DNA from: Chara braunii
Taxonomy: Eukaryota; Streptophyta; Charophyceae; Charales; Characeae
Direction: 5' to 3'
Assembly: GCA_003427395.1 (NCBI GenBank)
Contig: BFEA01000179.1
Coordinates: 895,047-959,046 of the forward strand
Length of the DNA: 64,000 bases
This document shows, piece by piece, positions 12,483-22,575 of the stretch (its first letter is position 1; each line of letters starts with the position of its first letter). The position numbers were made by a program, and so were the translations under genes. Under the pieces are notes generated by a model. The model did no database searches, was not told the DNA's origin, and worked only from the letters and a program-made list of their open reading frames with translations.

Positions 12483-12490
12483 ATTTCCCC
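12483..12490 (+). repeat. 8-bp target duplication, left copy (hAT-1)
   Basis: ATTTCCCC, repeated at 14025-14032. With the insert removed, the flanks rejoin to the RNase H sequence found uninterrupted in element D near 39,700, which confirms the boundaries. Confidence 0.9.
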
Positions 12491-12950
12491 CATAGTTGCG
12501 ACACACCAGTGCGCAGTGTCGTGCAAGGCGGTGCGCATTGCGCTGTGCGCTGGAATGACAACATGCGCATTATGCACCATGCGTTGTGCGCAGTGCGCAG
12601 TGCGGTCCGCTGTGCGCGGTGCGCGCGCTGAGGGAGGTGCGCTCTGTGCCCGAAAAAAAAAAAAAACACAGGCCCCTGAGAGAGAGAGAGAGAGAGAGAG
12701 AGAGAACAAAGGGTCCCCTTCACGTCAATTCGAGGGCCCCTGCACGTACCCCGAATGGCTCCTACGATACATGTGGAGACACTGAGGGCCACTGCTTCTA
12801 TGAGAAGGATGGCCTCGTCATGTGTGAAAGAGGCGGGGACAGACCACCAATATACGCTGTGGATTGGAGTTCAGGGCTGTAGCTCGGCAGTTATGGGTCA
12901 CCAATTCAGCTAGACCTTGTTCATGTCTCCACGTGATTCTAAGGGCCTCC

Positions 12951-13315
12951 CTCCACCACTCGCCAAATGTATATAATATTAGTAGAATGAATCTTTTCCT
13001 AAAACATGGAACCATACACCGCCATATGCTATGTCTTTTGTGCATGTGGTGAGTCGTGGAGCAGGCCCCATTGTACGTATTCGTAAGAAAAAAAAAACAA
13101 AAACAAAGACGCGAGAGCTACGGGCATCTTCATCATCCCTCCACCACTCACCAAATGTATATAATATTAGTAGAATGAATCTTCTGCTAAAACATGGAAC
13201 CATACGCCACCATATGCTATGTCTTTTGTGCATGAAGTGAGTAGTGGAGCATGCCCCACTATACGTATTTGTAAGAAAACAAAAACAAAAAAATGAGAGA
13301 GCTACGGGCATCTTC
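12951..13315. repeat. 188-bp tandem duplication inside hAT-1
   Basis: Two near-identical units start at 12951 and 13139. Each holds CTCCACCACT, an AT-rich core with TGTATATAATATTAGTAG, and CTTTTGTGCATG. A reverse-oriented relative of this unit occurs in hAT-2 (20500-20580, 20685-20760, 20840-20920). Confidence 0.85.
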
Positions 13316-13476
13316 ATCCTAACCCATAACTGTCTACATGCAGACTTGAACGCCAATCTTCAGCATATATGGGTGGTCGGCCAGCCCTGGCAAACACGAC
13401 TTGTGGCTTCTGCGAAGCTACGCGAGGCAGGTCGTTATTAGGCGACTACCCCCTTCTTGTGAACTTACCCCACCAC

Positions 13477-13885
13477 TGTGTGGGATTTGCGGAAGGGAGG
13501 GGGAAGGCCAGTTGCCATACCCCACCTAAAAAAAAGTTGGAATGAGCCCTATTTTATGCTTCGCCATGTCGAGACTTCTGGGGGAAGGGCCTGCGGAAAT
13601 CGAAATTCGGCAACCCTTGCCCAAAGAAAAACATTTGAGCCGGGGGCGCGGCCAGTTTTCGGGCTCGCGTGGTGAGTTTACCCAGTGTGTGGGATTTGAA
13701 GAAGGGAGAGGGAAGGCCAGTTGCCATACCCCGCCTAAAAAAAAAGTTGGAAAGAGCCCTATTTTATGCTTCATCATATCGAGACTTCTAGAGGAAGGGC
13801 CTGCAGAAATCAAAATTTGGCAACCCTTACCCAAAAAGAAAATTCGGGCCGGGTGCGCGGCCGGTTTCCGAGCTCCCGTGGTGAG
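13477..13885. repeat. 209-bp tandem duplication inside hAT-1
   Basis: Units begin TGTGTGGGATTTG at 13477 and 13686 and share the block ending in GTGGTGAGTT. They contain an A-run after CCTAAAAA. No coding function is apparent. Confidence 0.85.
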
Positions 13886-14024
13886 TTCATCATTTTTGCC
13901 GAGTTGGGAGCCCTACGAAATTACAAAACCCCTACTTTTTTTCTTTTTTTTTTTGACCTAATTTTTCCAGTACAGTCCGTTGTGCGGTGTGCAAATCCGC
14001 GCACCGAGGTGCGCTGCAACTATG

Positions 14025-14032
14025 ATTTCCCC
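14025..14032 (+). repeat. 8-bp target duplication, right copy (hAT-1)
   Basis: ATTTCCCC, identical to 12483-12490. Confidence 0.9.
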
Positions 14033-14276
14033 TTAACTGGCTTCAACTCAAAATCAAATTGGTCGATCTCCCCGGCCCGCCTAGTCAATTTCGGTGTCAT
14101 TCTAGCTTGGGTTTTCAGCCAACGAAGTGTTTCGGATTTGAATACACTTTGAAGTGTCGTTGTAGTGCTTCTCGTAAAGCAAACAACTCTCTCTCATATG
14201 TGGAAGCGACAACCTTCTCACTAGGCAGTCTATAGGACATGAACTCGACTGGTCTGTATCCGTTGCCATCATTCTG
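14033..14276 (-). pseudogene. RNase H domain of element B, upstream part
   Basis: Continues from the RT frame (stop at 14277-14279) through YRPVEFMSYRLPSEK and the TYERELFALREAL helix to LKPVKG at the hAT insertion point. Compared with D, the frame is lost around 14120-14170. The remainder of the domain lies at 12390-12482 on the other side of the insert. Confidence 0.8.
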
Positions 14277-16088
14277 CTAGAGTACAACACCTATCCCGCA
14301 CTGACTAGCGTCATTGATAACAATGAAAGGCAAAGACGGGTCAACAATTTTCAGAACCGGATATTCAATTAGACACTTTTTAATACGCTTGAAGGACGCT
14401 GTGCAGTCCTGATCCCATTTCCAAATGGTCTCCTTTTTCAATAGCCTGCGTAATGGGGCAGCGATTACCGTGAAGTTCGGAACGAACTTGTGGTAATAGT
14501 TGACCAGACCGAGGAACGAACGCAGTTCTGCCAACGTATGCGGGTTAGGCCACTCTCTAATGGCTGCAATCTTTGCGTCTTCTGGTTTGATCCCATTTCC
14601 ATCTAACATGTGTCCAAGATACAGTACCTGACGCTTAGCCCATTCACATTTCTTGGGGTTCAACTTGAATTTCGCCTCACGTAGCTTATTTAGCACCAAC
14701 CGAAGGTGCTCCTTGTGTTCACTCAAATTTTTACTAAAAATCAGTATATCATCCAAATAAATGACGACAAACTTATCAAGCCAATCACGAAACAACTCAT
14801 TCATACATCGTTGGAATGTTGTAGGGGCATTTGTCAAACCAAACGACATCACCACAAACTCATAGTGGCCATATCTAGTCCGGAAAGCCGTTTTGTGTTG
14901 ATCCTCAGGCAAAACCTCAATCTCATGGTAGCATGATTTCAAGTCAATTTTGAAGAAGTATCTGCAACCCTGAACTCTATCCAGGAGATCATCTATCCGT
15001 GTCAACGGTTCACCATTCTTTACGGTTATCGCATCAAGTCCCCTATAGTCTTTGCACATACGCAGTTCACCGCCCTTCTTTGGCACAAACAAAACTTGTG
15101 CACCGAATGGTGACGAGCTTGGACTAATCCACCCCTTCTCGATCAACTCATCCAGCTGCTTTCGCAGTTCGTCAAGCTCTTTCAAAGACATCCTATAGAT
15201 GGGGCCCTTGGGGATTTTGCTTCCGGGTTCCAAGTCTATCCAATGCTTGGTCTCCCTCTCAACTATTCCACTTGGGGCCTCTCCAACATCAGCGAACTCA
15301 GCAAGTAACTTTTGCACATTGGGGGGAATGGGTTCTTCCTCTTTCTTACCTTCACTCACTGGGCGTACATACGCAACAAACACTTGGTCGGTGAGGTAAT
15401 TCTTGACCATATGCTGGGTGAACGTGGGGGCACTAATGCAAAAAAGGGATAGGCTATTCTCTACGTCGGATACATGATAGAGTCGGATTTTCTTCTTTCC
15501 ACCAGCAGGGCTAGGCAAACAACACTTATGCTCACCCAGTTTCACATCTGCATTGGCAGCCTCACCCCAGTCAGTTCCTAGTATCATGTCAAAAGGGAGG
15601 CTATCCTCCACTAAGAGTGTCAAGGAGTGCAGAACAAGCCCCACCTTACCCCTTTCCTCCAACCGGAAGTATGCCCTTACCCCTTCAACATAACTATCTA
15701 CTATCATCTCTCTGTTGTCTGCCAACTTACTAACAACGGGCTCTTCTAGGTTCTTTACCTTCAAGCCGAGGTGCATCTTCTGCAACCCTTTCTTACTTAT
15801 GTAACTACGCGTAGACCCACTGTCTATCAACGCGCCTATCCTTTCCCTATTCACTTTTACATCGGCTATTATTAGCTGCCCTTTCTTCTTCTTCATCTCG
15901 GCCCGTGCGCGGCGACGAGTGATCAGTTCATCACCAATGCTTGCGAGGGAGCCACCTAGAGAGGTTCTACCACAAGCAACCTCTGGACAACTAACTAGGT
16001 GGGGGCCTACTACAATCTCTCCCATTGAGATCTTCGGACAGGGGGGTGCTTCTTCAGCGCGCGCTTCTACCTTCTTGTCTAGGTCCAA
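14277..16088 (-). CDS. protease-reverse transcriptase frame of element B
   Basis: The longest intact frame in the window (603 codons), part of Pol. Residues about 80-180 form the retroviral-type aspartic protease, with active site DSGS at 89-92 and ILGTDW near 169-174. RT occupies about 285-520: LPIP-type entry GSKIPKGPIYRM (289-300), VPKKGGELRMCKDYRG (335-350), motif A FKIDL with Asp382, and the catalytic YLDD at 444-447. The connection and the start of RNase H follow; there the usual TDAS reads NDAS (about residue 592). The frame ends in TAG just after GIGVVL, so RNase H cannot be made from it. The ATG at 16088 is only the first in-frame one; translation probably continued from gag. Confidence 0.85.
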   Translation of the reverse strand: MDLDKKVEARAEEAPPCPKISMGEIVVGPHLVSCPEVACGRTSLGGSLASIGDELITRRRARAEMKKKKGQLIIADVKVNRERIGALIDSGSTRSYISKKGLQKMHLGLKVKNLEEPVVSKLADNREMIVDSYVEGVRAYFRLEERGKVGLVLHSLTLLVEDSLPFDMILGTDWGEAANADVKLGEHKCCLPSPAGGKKKIRLYHVSDVENSLSLFCISAPTFTQHMVKNYLTDQVFVAYVRPVSEGKKEEEPIPPNVQKLLAEFADVGEAPSGIVERETKHWIDLEPGSKIPKGPIYRMSLKELDELRKQLDELIEKGWISPSSSPFGAQVLFVPKKGGELRMCKDYRGLDAITVKNGEPLTRIDDLLDRVQGCRYFFKIDLKSCYHEIEVLPEDQHKTAFRTRYGHYEFVVMSFGLTNAPTTFQRCMNELFRDWLDKFVVIYLDDILIFSKNLSEHKEHLRLVLNKLREAKFKLNPKKCEWAKRQVLYLGHMLDGNGIKPEDAKIAAIREWPNPHTLAELRSFLGLVNYYHKFVPNFTVIAAPLRRLLKKETIWKWDQDCTASFKRIKKCLIEYPVLKIVDPSLPFIVINDASQCGIGVVL

Positions 16089-16109
16089 AGTCCCCGTAGA
16101 GGCGACTGC

Positions 16110-18211
16110 AACCTCTACTGGCTGTTCCCTTTTGGGTTCCTATACTCGGGACAAAAAGGAACAATGTGGTCGGGGTCACCACACATGAAGCATTGACCGG
16201 CCTTACGACGTTCTTCCCATACCTTCTTGTCTATACCCATTTCCAACCAAGGTTCACCTTCAGCTAACCCTGGGTGTTCCGGTTACGACCGCCAAGCTCT
16301 ACCTCTACCTCTACCTCTACCCCCTGTGAAGGAGGAACTTTTACCACCTTGGGAGGGACCGTTTCCCCTACCACACACGTAGTAGCTACCTTCGCCACCA
16401 CCCCTCTGAGTAGCAGGTCCTCGTCCTCCACCTCGGCCACGACCTCCTCTTCCTCGGCCTCCCCCGCGGCCTGCAACCACCGCATAGTCCCCTCCCCGGG
16501 CCATATGGTTGTTGCTATCTTTATCTAGACCATAATCTATCTGGTCATAAGTCAGGGATTCTACACCTCCTTCTTTTAGGGTGACCAGTAGGTTGTTTCT
16601 ACCCACTATGTTACCGAAAATGGTTCTATCCTTCTACTTCTTCCCTGCCTGGAGATCTTTCCAATATTGGCAGTAGTTTGCTTCCTGAAGAAAGCCAGCA
16701 TGATCCACTTCGATCTGGCTGAACTTCTCATATGTCATCCCTTCTTCCTTTGTGCGGGGATACAGATTAGTCTTCAGGGGCTCTGGGAGTGCCCTAGCGA
16801 AGTTGTTAAGGATCTGAGCGGGGGTCAGTCCATGTTCCTTACATTGCAGTAACTCATCCATAATGGCCTTGAGTGCGTCTTCCGATCACTAATGTTGAGA
16901 ATAAGGGATTCTGTCCTACGGGCCAGGTTCTTGTCCTCGAACCTATCCTTCAGGACCTTGAAGAAATCCTCTATATGTGTCTTATGAGAATACTGCAACA
17001 TTGATGTGCAGCCAGCCTCTTTTACTAAAGAGATGGCAAAGCTAGTTGCATCACCCCCTAGGCACGAACTAACCATCAATACGCGATCACAATATGGAAT
17101 CATCTGCGCATACAAATAAGCGTCAATCACTGCCTCCCAGTGGAAGATACTCTCTTCCTTTTTCCCTTTGCAGTTCCAGGGCAACCTCACCTTCATCTTT
17201 TGTCTGGCCCCGGAACCTTCTGCATCCTGGTTTCCCTTCTTCTTGGGACCTTTCCCTTTCTTGTCACTGGCAACGTCACCATCATCTCCTCCATCTCCTC
17301 CCCCACCTCCAATCTTCAATCGCCTAATGACAGTAGGGTCGGATAACTTCTTGCAGAGGGCCTTATCTAACTGTTCTATATAACCGATGATTCAGTGATC
17401 TATCTGTTCATAGGCGTTGCGCAGGAAGTTATTCCAAATTCCCTTGAACTCCCCTTGATGCATTTCAAGCTTACCAACAGACTGATGGAGTGCAACAAGT
17501 ATGGAGAAGAATGTGAGTTAGGAGGGTTAGTCGTTCGCCTATGGAAGCTTCCTTACCTTTCGATTCTTTCAGCAGCGTCCGTAATCTCTCCCCCTCCTCT
17601 TTCATCTTCTTTTCAATCATTATATTCTTGCCTTCTCATAGCCACCAGCTTATTATTGAACTCTCCTCTCTTCTCCTCCAGTAGCAAGTCTTTCTCTTCC
17701 TGGTCTGCTGTCGAAGCCAACTTAATCACAAAAGCATTTTTCTGCTCCTCACTCTCTTCTAGCAACTCCGTCGATACCCGAACTAGCCCATCCAGTCCAT
17801 TGCCTCCATCTGAAGTAATCGAATTTCCCTGGCTCGGCTACTCTCAACCTTCTCTTCAGTCCGTTGGGCTTTTCTTCTCTCCAACTTCTCATCTCCTTCC
17901 TATTCTTCTTCTTCTTCTTCTTCTTCTTCTTCTTCTTCTAGCTCTCTCTTCGCCTTCTCCTCTCTTTCTCTCATTTCTTTTTCCAATTTCTCTTTCATCT
18001 CTCTTTCCATCTTCTGTTTTTCTTCCAACAACTTCTTCTCCTCCTTCTTTCTTTTCTTCTCCTCCTCTTTCTTCTTTTCAACCAGTTTTCTGTCTACTAC
18101 CTGCTCCTCGACAGTATATGGCTCTGTCGATTTCCCGGACCTTAATACCGCATGTGAAAAAATTGTCCGTTGGAAACCAAGAGGAAACATAAAGCGAAGA
18201 AAGGGTCCCAC
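16110..18211 (-). pseudogene. gag of element B
   Basis: From high to low coordinates: a strongly charged K/E-rich coiled coil ending in a run of glutamates encoded by a GAA tract (17900-18211), a linker, the capsid region (16825-17319, with KKEESIFHWEAVIDAYLYAQ), a second capsid part (16634-16861), and a glycine/arginine-rich RGG tail (16283-16606). A perfect CCHC zinc knuckle, C-X2-C-X4-H-X4-C, lies at 16151-16192 (CFMCGDPDHIVPFC). The pieces are in different frames with stops between them, so it is inactive. The RGG tail plus knuckle would bind RNA during packaging. Confidence 0.75.
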
Positions 18212-18750
18212 AACACGGACAAAGACAAAATCATGAACATGGGATAGTCATCCATGGTGATAAGAAGCACAGGTAGGTAACCTCTACCTCCTCGCCACGT
18301 AGACATACTCCCTACTACTAATCTACCAACTGAGTGGGTCTGAATTCTGCTGATTGCCTAGTTCTCTTCTCACAGTGCCTGTTGCCTGGTTGTCCTCAAG
18401 ACTTGATCACATTAATCCACTTTTTTTTTTGAAATACTGACCGGATGTTTGACTCAATGCAAATCAGAGATGACTCAATTCTTCGACACGCCCAACAGCA
18501 GCGACACCAAGATGTGAAAAGGTACCATTCACTTAATCATTCATACACTTCACTCCAGTGAACGTTTTGTTGATGAAGCTCCACGATTCGCTCCAACGCT
18601 CCAGCAAGCAGGTACGTAAACACCAACCCCAACTATGGCCACTTCCACTTCGGCCTACCCTCTTTTCATCAGCCTTCTCCCCACTCACTTCTCTCCCTTG
18701 CCAGCCTTAACCATTGTCAGCGCACTTCCAGTGGATGCAGCGAGCTTCGA
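18212..18750 (-). other. Leader of element B, non-coding
   Basis: Lies between gag and the primer site. It holds a poly(T) run at 18420 and no recognisable gene. Confidence 0.5.
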
Positions 18751-18761
18751 GCTCCGATACG
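18751..18761 (-). other. Primer-binding site of B
   Basis: Read on the minus strand this is CGTATCGGAGC, three bases (ATT) after the CA end of the LTR, the same spacing as in A and C. It is a mutated form of TGGTATCAGAGC. Confidence 0.65.
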
Positions 18762-18764
18762 AAT

Positions 18765-19806
18765 TGCTACGAGCCTCTCAATTCAACACCAATGAGCGCA
18801 CACAATCACACACCATGCACAAATGAGATTTCACGAAGTTCACACAGGAGGCCAGATAGACGAAGACCAGGTAAGCGCAGCTTTAGAAGTCCAATAAATC
18901 ATCATATGAGCAATTAAGAGTTCCAGTCACAAGCGCTCAACAACGCAGATCCAAGTAACCAATTTCTACTCTCAGGTGAGAGTCTCTCCTACTGCTCTTC
19001 TCTCATCTCCCATGGTCTTCTCTCTGTCTACTACCTCCCTGTGTCTTCGCTCCCTACGTGCATGCACTCACACTCTCTACCACTCAAGGACCAATTCTGA
19101 ATACACCCACTGCTGGCTCTACTAAACCCTCTGAGGTCTACTACTAAGCACTGGCGCAGCTATGGCTGCCTTCCCTCTGCCAGCGCTGGGGCAGCTATGG
19201 CTGCTCCCTCTCTTTCTCCCTCACAACGCAGCTCCCTGGCTTAGCGCTTTGCTCCTCCCAATAGCGCACAAGGGCACCAGAACTTCCACACTTCATGCGA
19301 ATGAGCAATCTCCTCAATGAGGAGGCCGGCCAGTCCTTATATTGTCTTGGAATGAGCCTCAACTCGTCCCAGCCTCTGCTTCTTGTGGCTTGACTTGGCA
19401 CTGGTACCACATCCCCACAGCCTGTTTGCGTCAGAATGCCAGGGCCTGGTACTTTTCCCGAATTTTAATTGGTGTGCTGCTGCTTGGGCCTGTGAGTCAC
19501 GGCTTTTCACTTGTGGAACTTGACTTTTGACTGTGGGTTGTGACTCCTGCCTCTGGGACATGACTTTTGCCTGGGGAAGTGTCCTTTGCTCGTGGGAGGT
19601 GACTTTTCAATACGACTTTTCAGTATGAGACGTGACTTTTGCTTAAAGAATGCAACCTTTACTCCTGGGATGTGACTGCTTACCGCGTGCCTGTTGGACG
19701 TAACTCCTAAGGTACCCGACTGTGACTTCTCTGAAACTGACCGTCTTGGCCTAAGACCTTGACCCTGAAATCCGAATTTGGGGTATGAATTGTGGAAGGC
19801 CTTTCA
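18765..19806 (-). repeat. 5' LTR of element B
   Basis: 1,042 bp, TG at 18765 and CA at 19806. Related along its length to the D LTR (37043-38106), and its outer 250 bases to the fragment at 46476-46751. It contains two copies of AGCTATGGCTGC (about 19156 and 19194) and a degenerate run of GTGACTTTTGCC-like units (19500-19690). A donor-like CAGGTAAGC/CAGGTGAGAG lies antisense to the element near 18868 and 18975. Confidence 0.85.
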
Positions 19807-19994
19807 TGGGCCAACCCAGAAGCAAAAACAATATATCATTTTCTTGATTATATTTTCATCAGCTAGCATTCCTCCCATTTTCTTTGTTTTTGCAGTTACC
19901 TTCTTACTGTGCCTATCACGTAGAAGGCTGGCCACGTTGATGATGGTTGAGCGGCAGCTGCCCACATCCCCATGTGCCTTTATGGCCCACTTGC
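19807..19994. other. Unassigned spacer
   Basis: Short AT-rich to mixed sequence between the outer end of the B LTR and the broken 5' LTR of C. Nothing recognised. Confidence 0.4.
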
Positions 19995-20029
19995 ATCTTG
20001 GTGCGTTTGAGCTCTCTGCTTGTACATGA

Positions 20030-20037
20030 CTATCTGG
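20030..20037 (+). repeat. 8-bp target duplication, left copy (hAT-2)
   Basis: CTATCTGG, repeated at 21314-21321. The uninterrupted counterpart CCATCTGG is present in the intact 3' LTR of the same element at 28722-28729. Confidence 0.92.
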
Positions 20038-20594
20038 CATAGTTGCGGCGCATCACGTGCGCGCAAGTTGCGCACGTGCGCCGCACCGCACATGCACACA
20101 CGTGCGCGCGCACGTGATGCGGCCCATTTAGAAAATAATTAAAAACAAAAAAATCAGAAAGGGTATGTCGTCATACCCATAAGTGTCCCTCCCTTTTAAA
20201 AAGGGTAAGTGCACAAAAAGAGAATATTTGGGGCCTCGTCGTACTACTCATTGGTTATATTCTCCTTTCCAAAAAGTACCCTGCAAGTAATTAGCAGGGT
20301 ACCAATGCCTTTGGAAGGATGTGCATTGGACTGCTGGAAGACCACGAGTAGGCCAGCAATATATCCCAGATTTGGATTGTTCCGAGAGTTATGGGTTACG
20401 AACTTACCACAAACACGCCAGTAGTTGTCTCGTTTTTTTTTTCCCCTTTTTCTTACGTGCAGTGGGCCAGTGGCCCTAAGGGCCTCGCTCCACTCATCAG
20501 CACTTGCACAAAAGAAAAACAGATGGCTTGTATGGTTCCAGTTTCTAGGAGAAGATTCATTCTAGTCTTGCACATACAGTAGCTGTCTCGTTTT

Positions 20595-20684
20595 NNNNNN
20601 NNNNNNNNNNNNNNNNNNNNNNNNNNNNNNNNNNNNNNNNNNNNNNNNNNNNNNNNNNNNNNNNNNNNNNNNNNNNNNNNNNNN
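20595..20684. other. Assembly gap (90 N)
   Basis: Run of N. The 94 bases before it (20501-20594) and after it (20685-20778) are essentially identical, so the gap sits in a tandem repeat of hAT-2 or reflects unmerged overlapping ends. Confidence 0.98.
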
Positions 20685-21165
20685 GCACTTGCACAAAAGA
20701 AAAACAGATGGCTTGTATGGTTCCAGTTTCTAGGAGAAGATTCATTCTAGTCTTGCACATACAGTAGCTGTCTCGTTTTTTTGTTTTTCTTTTTCTTACT
20801 TGCGTGCAATGGCCCTAAGGGCCTGGCTCCACTGGTCAGCACTTGCAGAAAAGAAAAACTTACGGCCTGTATGGATCCAGTTTCTATGAGAAGATTCATT
20901 CTAGTTTTGCACATTTGGTGACTTGTGGAGTGAAGCCCTCAAAATCACATGCCGAGTTAGTAAGTCAGTAACCCATAACTGCTGAAACACGGACCTGAAA
21001 TCGAAACTACACCATATGTAGCTGGCCTCCTCCCTCCTTACTACAAGTCCAGTGACGACCCTTTCAATGACACCCTGCTCCTGCCGACGGGACCCTTGCC
21101 AATTTTTGGCAGGGACCTTTTGAAGTACCGGCAGCGGTTGTCTGAATAATGTGAAAGGGCTCTGT

Positions 21166-21167
<2 letters not shown>

Positions 21168-21212
<45 letters not shown>
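21168..21212 (+). repeat. CT microsatellite in hAT-2
   Basis: About 22 CT units, followed by a poly(T) tract at 21235-21252. hAT-1 has a GA tract followed by its terminal GC-rich zone in the mirrored position. Confidence 0.9.
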
Positions 21213-21213
<1 letters not shown>

Positions 21214-21384
21214 GCGTGTATAGACACATCACGTTTTTTTTTTTTTTTTTTTGCGGGCGAGCGCGCGCACCTGGGATTAGCGCAGCGCACTTCACCTACG
21301 CGCCGCAAGTATGCTATCTGGACTTCTGCGTGATTTTGTAACTTGGTTTTCTGTATATCGCTCTCGCTCATATTCCTTGCAATT

Positions 21385-21396
21385 TGATATTAGAGC
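21385..21396 (+). other. Primer-binding site of C
   Basis: TGATATTAGAGC, three bases after the CA end of the 5' LTR remnant (21381). It differs from TGGTATCAGAGC by two transitions. Confidence 0.75.
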
Positions 21397-22575
21397 TGGT
21401 TTGAGATCGCCTATCTGCCGCCGGTGCCTTATCTACCCTCTCAATCTCTTCTTACAGTAAGGAAGTGAGTCCAACCTTGAGTGCCCTCTTTTCGTCAGGA
21501 GTCGTGAGCGCTCTACCTCGAGAGACGACATTCTTCGCGGTTGTGCATTTGGCAAGAGAGGGCGGTGCTTCTGAAGGGCCCTGGTCGAAGCACGGGTCAC
21601 GGTCACCATGCCAACCCATGGGAGTAGTACACACATGCCATGTTGCTTTGTCCTTTAAGGCTCTTTGCTGCGCTGATAGAGGGGTGTGTGGACTGACCAG
21701 TCCTATGCAGACGCTTACCAGACCGTCTATAAATATTTCTGGCAAGGTTCTGAACTGTCCTCTGGCTGTGATCGTCGTCCTGTCTGCGACGTTAAATAAT
21801 TCCTGAGGACCTTGAGGGCTGTCCTTAAACTGCCTCTTGATCATCCAGATCAGTCAGACGTAAGGCTCGTTCCAAGCGAAGATAAAGAAAGGGCAGTACT
21901 TGTCATAAGCATATTCCTGGGGCATAGGGGTGGGCCGTTAATGCACACCCTAGACACCGCTGCTCGATGATGTGGACAGGCATGTTCGATACAGGGGAGG
22001 GAGATTCCAATTGAAGCTCAACTGTCAATCACAAACATACTCATTGTGCATACATCTGCTCACATGGTTTATTTTTATTTTTGACTAGTTGGTGACAGAC
22101 TGCTGACACCTAACAGACAACATAGATTAGCACTGTAGTGTTCTACCATAGCCAGTTCTTATCGAAGCTGGTGTGAGTGAAACTAATCAAGATAGGAGTA
22201 GATCATGTGTACAGTTTGTGTGAATGTTGTGGATACCTGTGGATACCGCTTGAACAGTAGCCTAAGCAACTTACCGAATATTTATTTATTTTTATTTATT
22301 TTTCAACTCAGTCAGACACACGCTGCGGTAGGCTCCAGTGAGGGCAGTAGTGCAAACAGTGTCTGCCTAGGACCAGGCAGTGGTGAGGACAGATCTGCAG
22401 GAAGGAGGGTGACACGCCAGGAGTCCCTAGGATTCCAATAGTGCACCAAGCTTTACCCCATAGGGGAGAGAGGGCTTTGTGACAGGAGGCAGTAGCCGAA
22501 TGCTTACAAAGGGCTAGAGAAGCGGCAGCAGCAGCCAAGCAAACGCTTGCAGCAACAGCAACCACTGCAGCAGCT
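21397..22575 (+). other. Leader of element C, non-coding
   Basis: No gene. The segment AATTCCTGAGGA...CCTTAAA..TGCCTCTTGATCA (21797-21842) recurs in the leader of element I at 42009-42053, so part of the leader is conserved between the two families. Confidence 0.55.

Larger units (their letters stand above)
12491..14024. mobile_element. Non-autonomous hAT-like DNA transposon, copy 1
   Basis: A 1,534 bp insert in the RNase H region of element B. The ends are imperfect terminal inverted repeats: CATAGTTGCGACACACC on the left and, reverse-complemented, CATAGTTGCAGCGCACC on the right. The 8-bp duplication ATTTCCCC points to the hAT superfamily. The first 160 bases are packed with GTGCGC/GCGCAC words, like the subterminal binding sites of hAT elements, and the right end has a few more. 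The interior holds a GA microsatellite and two tandem duplications (188-bp unit from 12951, 209-bp unit from 13477). No transposase frame, so it must have been moved in trans. Superfamily assignment is inference from duplication length. Confidence 0.85.
11390..19806 (-). mobile_element. Ty3/gypsy chromovirus B, 3'-truncated
   Basis: Minus-strand element read from 19806 down to 11390: 5' LTR (18765-19806), primer site (18751-18761), gag (about 16110-18211), protease-RT (14277-16088), RNase H and integrase. The 3' end is lost: integrase homology stops at about 11390 in the HKHRRP motif, so the C-terminal domain and 3' LTR are missing. RNase H is split by a nested hAT-like element (12491-14024). 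Its sequence is closest to D (37043-40707). Confidence 0.9.
20038..21313. mobile_element. Non-autonomous hAT-like DNA transposon, copy 2
   Basis: A 1,276 bp insert (including 90 N) in the 5' LTR remnant of C. The terminal inverted repeats are CATAGTTGCGGCGC on the left and CATACTTGCGGCGC (reverse complement of the right end), one mismatch in 14. It is flanked by the 8-bp duplication CTATCTGG. The first 90 bases are crowded with GTGCGC/GCGCAC and CACGTGCGC words, and the last 60 with GCGCGC/GCGCAC. It shares its ends and reversed internal units with the element at 12491-14024. No transposase frame. The empty-site paralog in the 3' LTR proves the boundaries. Confidence 0.92.

Noticed and set aside
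12491-12790. Reading frames full of Arg/Ala/Cys in the GC-rich left end of hAT-1
   Set aside because: They arise from repeated GTGCGC words on both strands and have no conserved domain.
17395-18192. 265-codon plus-strand Ser/Leu-rich frame
   Set aside because: Shadow of the minus-strand gag coiled coil of element B.
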